A stretch of DNA of 64,000 nt from an uncultured Oscillospiraceae bacterium (GTDB taxonomy: Bacteria > Bacillota > Clostridia > Oscillospirales > Ruminococcaceae), in assembly GCA_934462925.1 (NCBI GenBank), contig CAKSIT010000005.1, positions 1 to 64,000 on the forward strand, written 5' to 3'. The first letter of the stretch is position 1; every line of letters begins with the position of its first letter. This document shows, piece by piece, positions 17,922 through 25,835 of the stretch. The notes beneath the pieces are model-generated. The model was not told the DNA's origin. It did no database searches and saw only the letters and a list, made by a program, of their open reading frames with translations. The position numbers were made by a program, and so were the translations under genes.

Positions 17922-19316
17922 ATGAAACTTAACGACATAATAAAAATATGCCTGCAAAATCTGCTGCGGCGCAAAAGCCGCACGGTGCTTACCGTGCTTG
18001 GCGTTGTTGTGGGCTGCTGCGCTATCGTCACTATGCTTTCAATAGGCATAGGCGTGCAGAATTCGCAGCAGATTATGCTTGAGGGCATGGGCGACCTTAC
18101 GCTTATTGAGGTCTACGGCAACGGCGAAAAGGCCAAGCTCAACGACGAGGCGATACGCAAGTTCCAGAACATTCCTAAGGTGGACGTTGCGCTTGGCAAA
18201 ACAAGCCTTGACAATATCGGCTTCAACATTTATGCGGGCGACAACGACCGCTATCAGATGAATTGGGCGAGTATCGTCGGCATAAATCAGGACGCGCTCG
18301 ATAAGTTCGGCTTCGAGCTTATCGAGGGTACGTTCCCGAAGGAGAAGTACCAGGTGCTTGCGGGTCAGTATGCGGCGTACAGCTTTCGTGACTCGCAGCG
18401 CCCCGACGGGCAGAACACGATAGACCTGTGGGAATACAGATACCAGTACAACCCCGATACGGGCAATTACGAGTACAACGAGAACCCCGACAATCTTCCC
18501 GACCCGTATGTAAAGCTCTGCGGCTCGAAGATAAAGATGGAATATTACAGCTACGAGGACTACGACAAAAAGTACACGCAGGAGTTCACCGTAACGGGCG
18601 TTGTAAAGCAGGATTACAATAAGGACTACGCCACAAGCGAGGGCTTTATATTCCTGACGACCGACCTGCAGGCGCTTTCCAAAACGATTTACCCGCAGAG
18701 CAACAAGGAGCAGACCTACAGCCAGATTTATGTAAAGGCAATGAACATCTCCGACGTTGCGGACATTGAGACCGAGATAAAAAAGCTTGGATACAGCACC
18801 TACTCCATGGAGAGCATACGCGAGCCGCTTGAAAAGGAAGCGCGCCAGCAGCAGATGATGCTTGGCGGACTTGGCGCTGTTTCGCTCTTTGTTGCGGCGC
18901 TTGGCATTACAAACACGATGATAATGTCGATTTCGGAACGCACGCGCGAAATAGGCGTGATGAAAGCGCTCGGCTGCTACCTTGGCAATATCCGCACGAT
19001 GTTCCTTATGGAAGCGGGCTTTATCGGGCTTATCGGCGGTATCATCGGCGCGGGGATAAGCTTCCTCATTGCGCTTATAATCAACCTTGTTTCAAAGGGC
19101 GTGGAGATAGCGGGCGTAAAGGAGTTCTTTGCGCTGTTCACGCCCGAGAACATCTCAATGGCTATGGACCCTGCAAACAGCCCCGTGTCTATAGTGCCGC
19201 TATGGCTGGCGGGCTTTGCGATATTGTTCTCAATTGCGATAGGCTTAGGCTCGGGCTTCTATCCCGCGAACAAGGCGGTGCATATCTCTGCGCTTGAAGC
19301 TATCAAACGCGAGTGA
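17922..19316 (+). CDS. ABC transporter permease, MacB/FtsX type
   Basis: A 464-residue permease with the MacB layout: an N-terminal cytosolic amphipathic stretch and helix (LLRRKSRTVLTVLGVVVGCC, residues about 13-32), a large extracytoplasmic domain to about 320, then three membrane helices. The second helix block includes SERTREIGVMKALG, the signature of the FtsX superfamily. It starts 15 bases after the repeat protein, completing a three-gene export or mechanotransduction cassette. The extracellular domain has tyrosine- and asparagine-rich stretches near residues 168-190. Substrate unknown. Confidence 0.9.
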   Translation: MKLNDIIKICLQNLLRRKSRTVLTVLGVVVGCCAIVTMLSIGIGVQNSQQIMLEGMGDLTLIEVYGNGEKAKLNDEAIRKFQNIPKVDVALGKTSLDNIGFNIYAGDNDRYQMNWASIVGINQDALDKFGFELIEGTFPKEKYQVLAGQYAAYSFRDSQRPDGQNTIDLWEYRYQYNPDTGNYEYNENPDNLPDPYVKLCGSKIKMEYYSYEDYDKKYTQEFTVTGVVKQDYNKDYATSEGFIFLTTDLQALSKTIYPQSNKEQTYSQIYVKAMNISDVADIETEIKKLGYSTYSMESIREPLEKEARQQQMMLGGLGAVSLFVAALGITNTMIMSISERTREIGVMKALGCYLGNIRTMFLMEAGFIGLIGGIIGAGISFLIALIINLVSKGVEIAGVKEFFALFTPENISMAMDPANSPVSIVPLWLAGFAILFSIAIGLGSGFYPANKAVHISALEAIKRE

Positions 19317-19341
19317 TTTTGGCTAATTGCTCCAAAAGTTT

Positions 19342-19377
19342 TTCGGCATAATGTCCATTGCTCGGCATTATGCCGAA
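19342..19377 (+). terminator. Hairpin after the ABC cassette
   Basis: A perfect 12-bp stem TTCGGCATAATG/CATTATGCCGAA with a 12-base loop, 26 bases after the permease stop. The following sequence ATTGTATTATA is AT-rich but has no clean T-run, so termination is likely but not certain. Confidence 0.5.
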
Positions 19378-19406
19378 ATTGTATTATAGCTATGCAAATT
19401 AAGCAT

Positions 19407-19435
19407 TTTACATAAGCGGCAAGTGGTGCTATAAT
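19407..19435 (+). promoter_or_regulatory. Promoter for the alcohol dehydrogenase
   Basis: TTTACA, a 17-base spacer and TATAAT. It predicts a leader of about 145 bases that contains the tandem repeat at 19471-19521. Confidence 0.6.
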
Positions 19436-19470
19436 ATAAGTAGCTCAAAAAGAGCGGCAGCGATGCAGAC

Positions 19471-19521
19471 GAAAGGTTCGTCCCCGCGAAAGGTTCTTCC
19501 CACGCAAGGGTTCGTCCCCGC
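19471..19521 (+). repeat. Three tandem 16-18 bp repeats in the dehydrogenase leader
   Basis: Units GAAAGGTTCGTCCCCGC, GAAAGGTTCTTCCCACGC and AAGGGTTCGTCCCCGC follow one another directly between the predicted transcription start and the ribosome site. A binding site for a regulator, or a structured leader, is possible. Confidence 0.6.
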
Positions 19522-19587
19522 ACCTCTGTGTAGCTGCAACGTTCCTTATACATAACATTTTCGGACATATTCCGGGAGGAAAACAAA

Positions 19588-20805
19588 ATGGCTAGATTTA
19601 CATTACCGAGAGATTTGTATCACGGAAAAGGCTCGCTTGAAATGCTTAAGACCCTTAAGGGCAAAAAGGCGGTTATCGTTGTCGGCGGCGGCGCGATGAA
19701 AAGAAACGGTTTCCTGCAGAGAGCTGAGGATTACCTTAAGCAGGCAGGTATGGAAGTTTCCCTTATCGAGGGCGTTGAGCCCGACCCGTCCGTTACCACG
19801 GTTATGAACGGCGCTGCAAAGATGCTCGAGTTCCAGCCCGACTGGATAGTTGCAATGGGCGGCGGTTCTCCTATAGACGCTGCAAAGGCTATGTGGATTA
19901 AGTACGAGTACCCCGACTGCACGTTCGAGGATATGTGCAAAGTATTCGGTATCCCCGAGCTTCGTCACAAGGCTCATTTCTGCGCTATACCCTCTACTTC
20001 GGGTACGGCTACAGAGGTAACTGCATTCTCCATCATCACCGACTACGACAAGGGCATCAAGTACCCGATTGCGGACTTTGAGATTACCCCCGATGTTGCT
20101 ATCGTTGACTCCGACCTTGCGGAAACAATGCCCCAGAAGCTCACTGCGCACACGGGTATGGACGCTATGACGCACGCTATCGAGGCGTATGTTTCCACCG
20201 CAAACTGCGATTACACCGACCCGCTCGCTATCCACGCGATTGAGATGATAATGAAGGACCTTATCCCGTCCTATGGCGGCGATATGGAAGCGCGTGCAAG
20301 AATGCACAACGCACAGTGTCTTGCAGGTATGGCGTTCTCCAACGCTCTGCTTGGTATAGTACACTCCATGGCGCATAAGACGGGCGCTGCGTTTGCCGAT
20401 TACGGCGCGCATATCATTCACGGCGCTGCAAACGCTATGTACCTGCCTAAGGTTATTGCGTTCAATGCAAAAGACCCCACCGCAAAGAAGCGCTACGGCG
20501 TAATTGCCGATTATATGCACCTCGGCGGCGCTAACGACGACGAGAAGGTAGCGCTCCTTATCAAGTACCTCAGAGGCATGAACGACGAGCTGAAAATCCC
20601 GCACTGCATTAAGAACTACGGCGCGGACAGCTACCCCTGCGAGCAGGGCTTCGTTCCTGAGGAGGTATTCCTTGAAAGACTGCCTGAGATTGCAAAGAAT
20701 GCCATTGCTGACGCCTGCACGGGTTCTAATCCCCGCCAGCCTAGCCAGGAGGAAATGGAAAAGCTGCTTAAGTGCTGCTACTACGACACCGAAGTGGATT
20801 TCTGA
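19588..20805 (+). CDS. Iron-containing alcohol dehydrogenase
   Basis: A 405-residue group III (Fe-dependent) alcohol dehydrogenase that would reduce aldehydes to alcohols with NAD(P)H during fermentation. It shows the nucleotide-binding GGGSPIDAAK near residues 91-100 and the metal ligands: Asp and His in the segment TAHTGMDAMTHAIEAYVS and the later GIVHSMAHKTG and HIIHGAANA histidines. Substrate chain length cannot be judged. It has its own promoter and its own terminator-like hairpin, so it is probably monocistronic. Confidence 0.92.
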   Translation: MARFTLPRDLYHGKGSLEMLKTLKGKKAVIVVGGGAMKRNGFLQRAEDYLKQAGMEVSLIEGVEPDPSVTTVMNGAAKMLEFQPDWIVAMGGGSPIDAAKAMWIKYEYPDCTFEDMCKVFGIPELRHKAHFCAIPSTSGTATEVTAFSIITDYDKGIKYPIADFEITPDVAIVDSDLAETMPQKLTAHTGMDAMTHAIEAYVSTANCDYTDPLAIHAIEMIMKDLIPSYGGDMEARARMHNAQCLAGMAFSNALLGIVHSMAHKTGAAFADYGAHIIHGAANAMYLPKVIAFNAKDPTAKKRYGVIADYMHLGGANDDEKVALLIKYLRGMNDELKIPHCIKNYGADSYPCEQGFVPEEVFLERLPEIAKNAIADACTGSNPRQPSQEEMEKLLKCCYYDTEVDF

Positions 20806-20826
20806 TTTCCACGGCAGAAAACCGCA

Positions 20827-20906
20827 TTGTAATGCGGCTCTGACACATTAAAATCACGAAAATACTGTTTGGGTTTCTCCAAAAAAGAAGCCCGGACAGT
20901 TTTTTC
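20827..20906 (+). promoter_or_regulatory. Possible promoter plus terminator hairpin just before nfnA
   Basis: A 15-bp stem with some G-U pairs (ACTGTTTGGGTTTCT, 20864-20878, with AGAAGCCCGGACAGT, 20886-20900) is followed by TTTTTC. It ends 25 bases before the nfnA ATG. A weak promoter (TTGTAA, 16 bases, TAAAAT at 20827-20854) precedes the hairpin. Either the hairpin only ends the dehydrogenase transcript and nfnA is read through, or it is an attenuator controlling nfnAB. Confidence 0.45.
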
Positions 20907-20930
20907 GGTTTATTTACAAGGAGAGAAAGT

Positions 20931-21773
20931 ATGTTCAAGATTGTTACAAAAAGGGTACTTAATCCCACCGTAACGCTTATGGAGGTTGACGCTCCGCTTA
21001 TCGCCGCAAAGGCAGAGCCGGGTCAGTTTATTATCCTGCGCGTTGACGAAAACGGCGAGCGCATTCCGCTTACCGTTGCTGATTTTGACCGCGAAAAGGG
21101 TACTATCACTATCATATTCCAGATAGTTGGTGCAACGACGGAGAAGCTCAACCACCTTGAGCAGGGCGAGTATATTCACGACTTTGTAGGACCGCTCGGC
21201 GTACCCAGCCACACAGAGGGGCTGAAGAAGGTAGCCGTTGTAGGCGGCGGCGTTGGCTGCGCTATCGCATATCCTATCGCAAAGAAGCTGCACGGGCTTG
21301 GCTGCGAGGTGCATTCTATCGTGGGCTTCAGAAACAAGGACCTTGTTATCCTTGAGGACGAGTTCAACGCGGTATCCGATGTTATGAAGATAATGACGGA
21401 CGACGGCAGCCACGGCGAAAAGGGTCTTGTAACAAACGCGCTTGAGGAGCTTATCAAGGCGGGCAATCAGTACGACGAGGTTATTGCAATAGGTCCGCTT
21501 GTAATGATGAAGTTTGTGTGCAAGCTCACTAAGGAATACGGCATAAAGACCGTTGTTTCCATGAACCCGATAATGATAGACGGCACGGGAATGTGCGGCG
21601 GCTGTCGCCTTACCGTTGGCGGAGAAACCAAGTTTGCGTGCGTTGACGGCCCTGACTTTGACGGTCACCTTGTTGATTTTGACGAGGCGATGGAGCGCGG
21701 CACGATGTACAAGGAATTTGAAGCACACAAGCGCGAGGAAGTTTGCAATCTTTTCGCCAAGGAGGTAAAGTGA
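20931..21773 (+). CDS. nfnA: NfnA: NAD-dependent ferredoxin:NADP+ oxidoreductase small subunit
   Basis: A 280-residue FAD/NAD-binding subunit that carries the [2Fe-2S] cluster of the electron-bifurcating NfnAB complex. It resembles dihydroorotate dehydrogenase electron-transfer subunits: FAD domain with PGQFIILRV, NAD domain with VVGGGVGCAIAYPIAK near residues 102-117, and the C-terminal cysteine cluster DGTGMCGGCRLTVGGETKFAC near residues 219-239. The large subunit follows after one base, as in most anaerobes that use this complex. A role as a glutamate synthase accessory unit is the older, less likely annotation. Confidence 0.88.
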   Translation: MFKIVTKRVLNPTVTLMEVDAPLIAAKAEPGQFIILRVDENGERIPLTVADFDREKGTITIIFQIVGATTEKLNHLEQGEYIHDFVGPLGVPSHTEGLKKVAVVGGGVGCAIAYPIAKKLHGLGCEVHSIVGFRNKDLVILEDEFNAVSDVMKIMTDDGSHGEKGLVTNALEELIKAGNQYDEVIAIGPLVMMKFVCKLTKEYGIKTVVSMNPIMIDGTGMCGGCRLTVGGETKFACVDGPDFDGHLVDFDEAMERGTMYKEFEAHKREEVCNLFAKEVK

Positions 21774-21774
21774 A

Positions 21775-23163
21775 ATGCCTAATATGAGTCTTAAAAAGAA
21801 TGAAATGCCTGTACAAGACCCCAAGGTACGCAGCGGCAACTTCTCAGAAGTAGCGCTCGGCTATACCGAGGAGCAGGCAGTTGACGAGGCTAACCGCTGC
21901 CTTAACTGCAAGAACAAGCCCTGTCAGGGCGGCTGCCCCGTTTCTATCGATATCCCTGCGTTTATCGCAAGGGTAAAGGAGCGCGACTTTGAGGGCGCGT
22001 ACCGCATAATCCACGAGAGCAGCTCGCTTCCCGCTGTTTGCGGCAGAGTATGTCCGCAGGAAACGCAGTGCGAGAGCAAGTGCGTTCGCGGCATTAAGGG
22101 CGAGCCTGTAGCAATAGGCAGACTTGAGCGCTTTGTTGCCGACTGGCACAACGCTCACAGCACGGAAGCCCCCGCTGTACCCGCAAAGAACGGGCATAAG
22201 TGCGCCGTTATAGGCGCAGGTCCTTCGGGCCTTACCTGCGCGGGCGACCTTGCAAAAATGGGCTACGACGTTACGATTTACGAGGCGCTGCACCTTGCAG
22301 GCGGCGTTCTTGTGTACGGTATCCCCGAGTTCAGACTGCCAAAGTCCATTGTCGGCAGAGAGGTTGAGAACCTTAAGGCGCTGGGCGTTAAGGTAGAAAC
22401 AAACGTTGTTATCGGCAGAACCATCGAGGTGGACGAGCTGTTCGAGCAGGGCTTCGAGGCTATATTCATAGGCTCGGGCGCAGGTCTGCCGCGCTTTATG
22501 AATATCCCCGGCGAGAACCTTAAGGGCGTATATTCCGCAAACGAGTTCCTGACCCGTGTAAACCTTATGAAGGCGTACAAGGAAGGCTCAGACACGCCTA
22601 TCAAGAAGAACACGAGCGTAGCCGTAGTAGGCGGCGGCAATGTTGCCATGGACGCTGCGCGCTGCGCAAAGCGCCTTGGCGCGGAGAACGTATACATAGT
22701 ATACCGCCGCGGCCTGGAGGAAATGCCTGCGCGTAAGGAAGAAGTCGAGCACGCAATGGAGGAGGGCATTATATTCAAGACCCTCAACAACCCCGTTGAG
22801 ATACTCGGCGACGAACACCGCTTTGTAAAGGGCATGAAGTGCGTTGAAATGGAGCTTGGCGAGCCTGACGCTAGCGGCCGCCGCAGACCTGTTGAGAAGC
22901 CGAACAGCGAGTTCGTGCTTGACGTGGACTGCGTTGTTATGTCCATAGGCACGTCCCCGAACCCGCTTATCCGCAACACCACAAAGGGTCTTGACACCAA
23001 CAAGCACGGCTGCTTTATTGCAGACGAAAACGGTCAGACCTCGCGCGAGGGCGTATTCGCAGGCGGCGACGCCGTAACGGGCGCAGCTACCGTTATCCTT
23101 GCAATGGGCGCGGGCAAGACCGCTGCCAAGGCAATGGACGAGTACATCAAGTCGAAGAAGTAA
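21775..23163 (+). CDS. nfnB: NfnB: ferredoxin:NADP+ oxidoreductase large subunit (GltD-like)
   Basis: A 462-residue flavoprotein often annotated as glutamate synthase small chain. The N-terminal domain binds two [4Fe-4S] clusters through CLNCKNKPCQGGCPV near residues 43-57 and CGRVCPQETQCESKCVRG near residues 88-105. Two Rossmann motifs follow, VIGAGPSGLTCAGDLA (FAD) and VVGGGNVAMDAAR (NADPH). No glutamate synthase large subunit is nearby, which supports the Nfn assignment: reversible coupling of NADH and reduced ferredoxin to NADP+ in the cytosol. A terminator follows eight bases after the stop. Confidence 0.9.
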   Translation: MPNMSLKKNEMPVQDPKVRSGNFSEVALGYTEEQAVDEANRCLNCKNKPCQGGCPVSIDIPAFIARVKERDFEGAYRIIHESSSLPAVCGRVCPQETQCESKCVRGIKGEPVAIGRLERFVADWHNAHSTEAPAVPAKNGHKCAVIGAGPSGLTCAGDLAKMGYDVTIYEALHLAGGVLVYGIPEFRLPKSIVGREVENLKALGVKVETNVVIGRTIEVDELFEQGFEAIFIGSGAGLPRFMNIPGENLKGVYSANEFLTRVNLMKAYKEGSDTPIKKNTSVAVVGGGNVAMDAARCAKRLGAENVYIVYRRGLEEMPARKEEVEHAMEEGIIFKTLNNPVEILGDEHRFVKGMKCVEMELGEPDASGRRRPVEKPNSEFVLDVDCVVMSIGTSPNPLIRNTTKGLDTNKHGCFIADENGQTSREGVFAGGDAVTGAATVILAMGAGKTAAKAMDEYIKSKK

Positions 23164-23170
23164 ATACTAT

Positions 23171-23202
23171 GCCCGCTGTGAAGTTCACGGCGGGCTTTTT
23201 CG
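23171..23202 (+). terminator. Terminator of nfnAB
   Basis: Stem GCCCGCTGTGAA/TTCACGGCGGGC followed by TTTTTC. Confidence 0.85.
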
Positions 23203-23296
23203 CGGAAAATTGTCCGCGGGCGTGTGGCTGTTAGGCTTTTTTCGACCTGCTTTTGCATTTCTTACAGATATCTGCAAATAAAATTTGCAAAGCTAC

Positions 23297-23325
23297 TTGA
23301 AAAAAAGTGAGATTTGTGGTATATT
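23297..23325 (+). promoter_or_regulatory. Promoter for glgA
   Basis: TTGAAA, a 17-base spacer and TATATT, about 80 bases before the start codon. Confidence 0.5.
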
Positions 23326-23405
23326 TAATTTATAGGGATATTCACAGGTTGTCCCGTGCGGTGGCGGCGCTGTCGCCCGCACAAAAAAATTTCGGAGGTT
23401 TATGT

Positions 23406-24827
23406 ATGAAAATACTTTATGCGGCGAGTGAGGCGCTCCCGTTTGCGGCGAGCGGCGGTCTGGCAGATGTTGCAGGCTCTCTCCCCAAGGCGTTGGTTGC
23501 GGCGGGGCATGAGGCGTGCGTTGTCATGCCGTATTATGTCAACACCATCAAGCCCGAGCAGAAGGAGAAGATGAACTTCATCACCAACTTCAACGTTCCT
23601 GTGGGCTGGCGCAGTCAGTACTGCGGGCTGTTTTCGCAGCAGGTGAACGGCGTTACATACTTCTTTATCGACAACGAGTATTATTTTAAGCGCGACAACG
23701 GCCTTTACGGCTATTTCGACGACGCTGAGAGATACGTGTTCTTCAGCCGCGCCGTGCTTGAAATGCTGCGCTACATTGATTTCAAGCCGCAGGTCATCAA
23801 CTCTAACGACTGGCAGTGCGCGCTTATTCCTGTGTACTACAACCTCTTTTACAAGAACGAGTGGGGCTACGGCGGGATAAAGCACGTTTTCACCATTCAC
23901 AATATCGGCTATCAGGGGCAGTACGGTATCGACCTTGTAAAGGATATCGTGGGAATCCCCCCGCAGAGCGTGAGCCTTCTTGAATACGACGGCGACATTA
24001 ACTTTATGAAGGGCGCTATCGAAACCGCCGATAAGGTAACTACGGTTTCTCCCACATACGCAAAGGAGATACTTGACCCGTGGTTCTCGCACGGCCTTGA
24101 CAGGATACTTGTCAACAAGCAGTACAAGACCTGCGGCTTCCTTAACGGCATTGACACCGACCTTTACAACCCCGAAACGGATAACACTATTGCAGCAAAG
24201 TTCAGCGCACGCTCTCACAAGGGCAAGGCTGCGTGCAAGAGCGCTATCTTTGAGGAGTTCGGTATGCCGCAGTATGATATCCCGCTGCTTGTTATGATTT
24301 CCCGCTTTGCGGACCACAAGGGCTTCGACCTTGTGCGCTATGTGTTCGACGAGATGATAGGCGTTGATATTCAGGTAGTTGTTCTCGGCTCTGGCGAAAA
24401 GCAGTACGAGGACTTCTTCACCGAAATGCACTGGCGTTATCCCGATAAGGTAGGCTTCTACAAGGGCTACAACGCGCCCCTTGCAAAGCGGCTCTATGCG
24501 GGCGCGGATATGTTCCTTATGCCCTCTAAGAGTGAGCCTTGCGGCCTTGCGCAGATGATAGCCGCGCGCTACGGTACTGTGCCGATAGTTCGTGCAACGG
24601 GCGGTCTTAAGGACTCCATTATCGATTACGGCGACAATGGCATAGGCTTCACGTTCCAGAGCTATAACGCGCACGATATGCTTAACGCGGTGCGCCGTGC
24701 AAAGGGCGTATGGGACAATAAGAGCGAGTGGAGCAAGCTCGTTACCCGCGCGATGAAGGCTGACTTCAGCTGGGCGGCTTCGGCTAAGCTCTATATCGGG
24801 CTTTACAAGGAACTCTGCGGAGAGTAA
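23406..24827 (+). CDS. glgA: Glycogen synthase (ADP-glucose type, GT5)
   Basis: A 473-residue GT-B glycosyltransferase that extends alpha-1,4-glucan from ADP-glucose. The N-terminal motif reads PFAASGGLADVAGSLPKAL; the Lys of the usual KxGG is Ala here. Other family marks are NSNDWQCALIPVY, FTIHNIGYQG, FLNGIDTDLYNP and the C-terminal PSKSEPCGLAQMIAARYGTVPIVRATGGLKD, with the retaining-GT Glu. The ATG at 23406 has GGAGG seven bases upstream; the in-frame extension to 23307 is not homologous. No other glg gene is adjacent. Confidence 0.94.
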   Translation: MKILYAASEALPFAASGGLADVAGSLPKALVAAGHEACVVMPYYVNTIKPEQKEKMNFITNFNVPVGWRSQYCGLFSQQVNGVTYFFIDNEYYFKRDNGLYGYFDDAERYVFFSRAVLEMLRYIDFKPQVINSNDWQCALIPVYYNLFYKNEWGYGGIKHVFTIHNIGYQGQYGIDLVKDIVGIPPQSVSLLEYDGDINFMKGAIETADKVTTVSPTYAKEILDPWFSHGLDRILVNKQYKTCGFLNGIDTDLYNPETDNTIAAKFSARSHKGKAACKSAIFEEFGMPQYDIPLLVMISRFADHKGFDLVRYVFDEMIGVDIQVVVLGSGEKQYEDFFTEMHWRYPDKVGFYKGYNAPLAKRLYAGADMFLMPSKSEPCGLAQMIAARYGTVPIVRATGGLKDSIIDYGDNGIGFTFQSYNAHDMLNAVRRAKGVWDNKSEWSKLVTRAMKADFSWAASAKLYIGLYKELCGE

Positions 24828-24834
24828 TAGAACA

Positions 24835-24868
24835 GCGCCGTTGGTTGATTCCAACGGCGCGTTTTGTT
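24835..24868 (+). terminator. glgA terminator
   Basis: Stem GCGCCGTTGG/CCAACGGCGC with loop TTGATT, then GTTTTGTT. Confidence 0.85.
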
Positions 24869-24875
24869 ATGCATA

Positions 24876-24907
24876 AAACCGCCGTTCATTCTGCGAACGG
24901 CGGTTTC
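24876..24907 (-). terminator. Terminator of the aldose epimerase homologue
   Basis: Stem AAACCGCCGTTC/GAACGGCGGTTT between convergent genes; read on the minus strand the stem is followed by TTTTATG. It may work in both directions. Confidence 0.7.
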
Positions 24908-24929
24908 GTGTATATTGCGTTAACTGGCG

Positions 24930-25787
24930 TTAAATAGCGGTAATTGCGTAGGTGAACGCCTTTTCCGCGGCGGGCTTAAGTATCTCTATGCCGCGCTTTT
25001 CGGCGAAAACGCCCGTGCAGTCGTCAAAGTCGGCAGAGCCGCACCACGGTTCAATGCAAAGGAAAGGCGCGTCCTTTGCCTGCCATACGCCAAGGCTCGT
25101 AAAGTCGGGGAAGTCCACCCGAACGCCCTTGTTGTCCTTGCCGACAAGCTGCACCGAGCGCGAAACGGGCTTGTCGAAATAGCACACGTCTTTGTAAAAC
25201 ATCTCATGCGAGAGGGGGAGCGTCGTTTCGCCGCTCAGCAGGGGAGTGCGCGAGTTTTCGATGTGCAGTCCCTTTTCAACGTCGTAAAGCGGGACGGCGG
25301 CGGTTTCTTCCTTCGGGAAAAGCAGCCTGTAGTCAGTCATGTCGCCGTCGCAGGCGAACGCGGGGTGACCGCCTATGCAAAACGGCATATCCTCCGCGCT
25401 TTCGTTCTTCACGCGCATGGTTACGGAGATTCCGTCCGCCTTGAGCGTGTAGCATACGCTAAGCTTAAAGTCGAACGGGTACATAGCCTTTGTGTACTCG
25501 CTCTGGGTAAGCGAAAGCAGCGCGCTCGTCCCCGTAAAGCTCTCGGGCGTGAACTCAAGGTCGCGCGCGAAGCCGTGCTTTGTTATGCGGTATTCCCGCC
25601 CGTTTATAAGCGCAGCGCCTTCCTTAAGCGTGCCTATCATCGGGAAAAGCAGCGGCGAGGTCTTACCCCAGAACGCGGGGTCGGCGCGCCACATAAGCTC
25701 CCTGCCGCCAACGCGCAGCGACTTAAGCTCTGCGCCCTTTGTTATAAGGCGCGCGGTGCAGTTTTCATTCTTAAGCGTGATTTCCAT
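24930..25787 (-). CDS. Aldose 1-epimerase family protein (LacX-like)
   Basis: A 285-residue beta-sandwich protein of the galactose mutarotase superfamily, LacX-like branch. Visible features are the start NENCTARLITKGAELKSLR, the WRADPAFWGKTSPLLFPMIG region near residues 33-52, the active-site segment GGHPAFACDGD with the conserved His near residue 140, and the LCIEPWCGSADFDDC stretch near the end. It would convert anomers of a hexose or hexose phosphate. It has its own GGAGG site (TAGGAGGAAC) and is convergent with glgA, but nothing ties it to a specific sugar. Confidence 0.85.
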   Translation of the reverse strand: MEITLKNENCTARLITKGAELKSLRVGGRELMWRADPAFWGKTSPLLFPMIGTLKEGAALINGREYRITKHGFARDLEFTPESFTGTSALLSLTQSEYTKAMYPFDFKLSVCYTLKADGISVTMRVKNESAEDMPFCIGGHPAFACDGDMTDYRLLFPKEETAAVPLYDVEKGLHIENSRTPLLSGETTLPLSHEMFYKDVCYFDKPVSRSVQLVGKDNKGVRVDFPDFTSLGVWQAKDAPFLCIEPWCGSADFDDCTGVFAEKRGIEILKPAAEKAFTYAITAI

Positions 25788-25835
25788 GATGTTCCTCCTA
25801 TATCAGAATTGTTATATACGCGTTAATTGTGCGCT

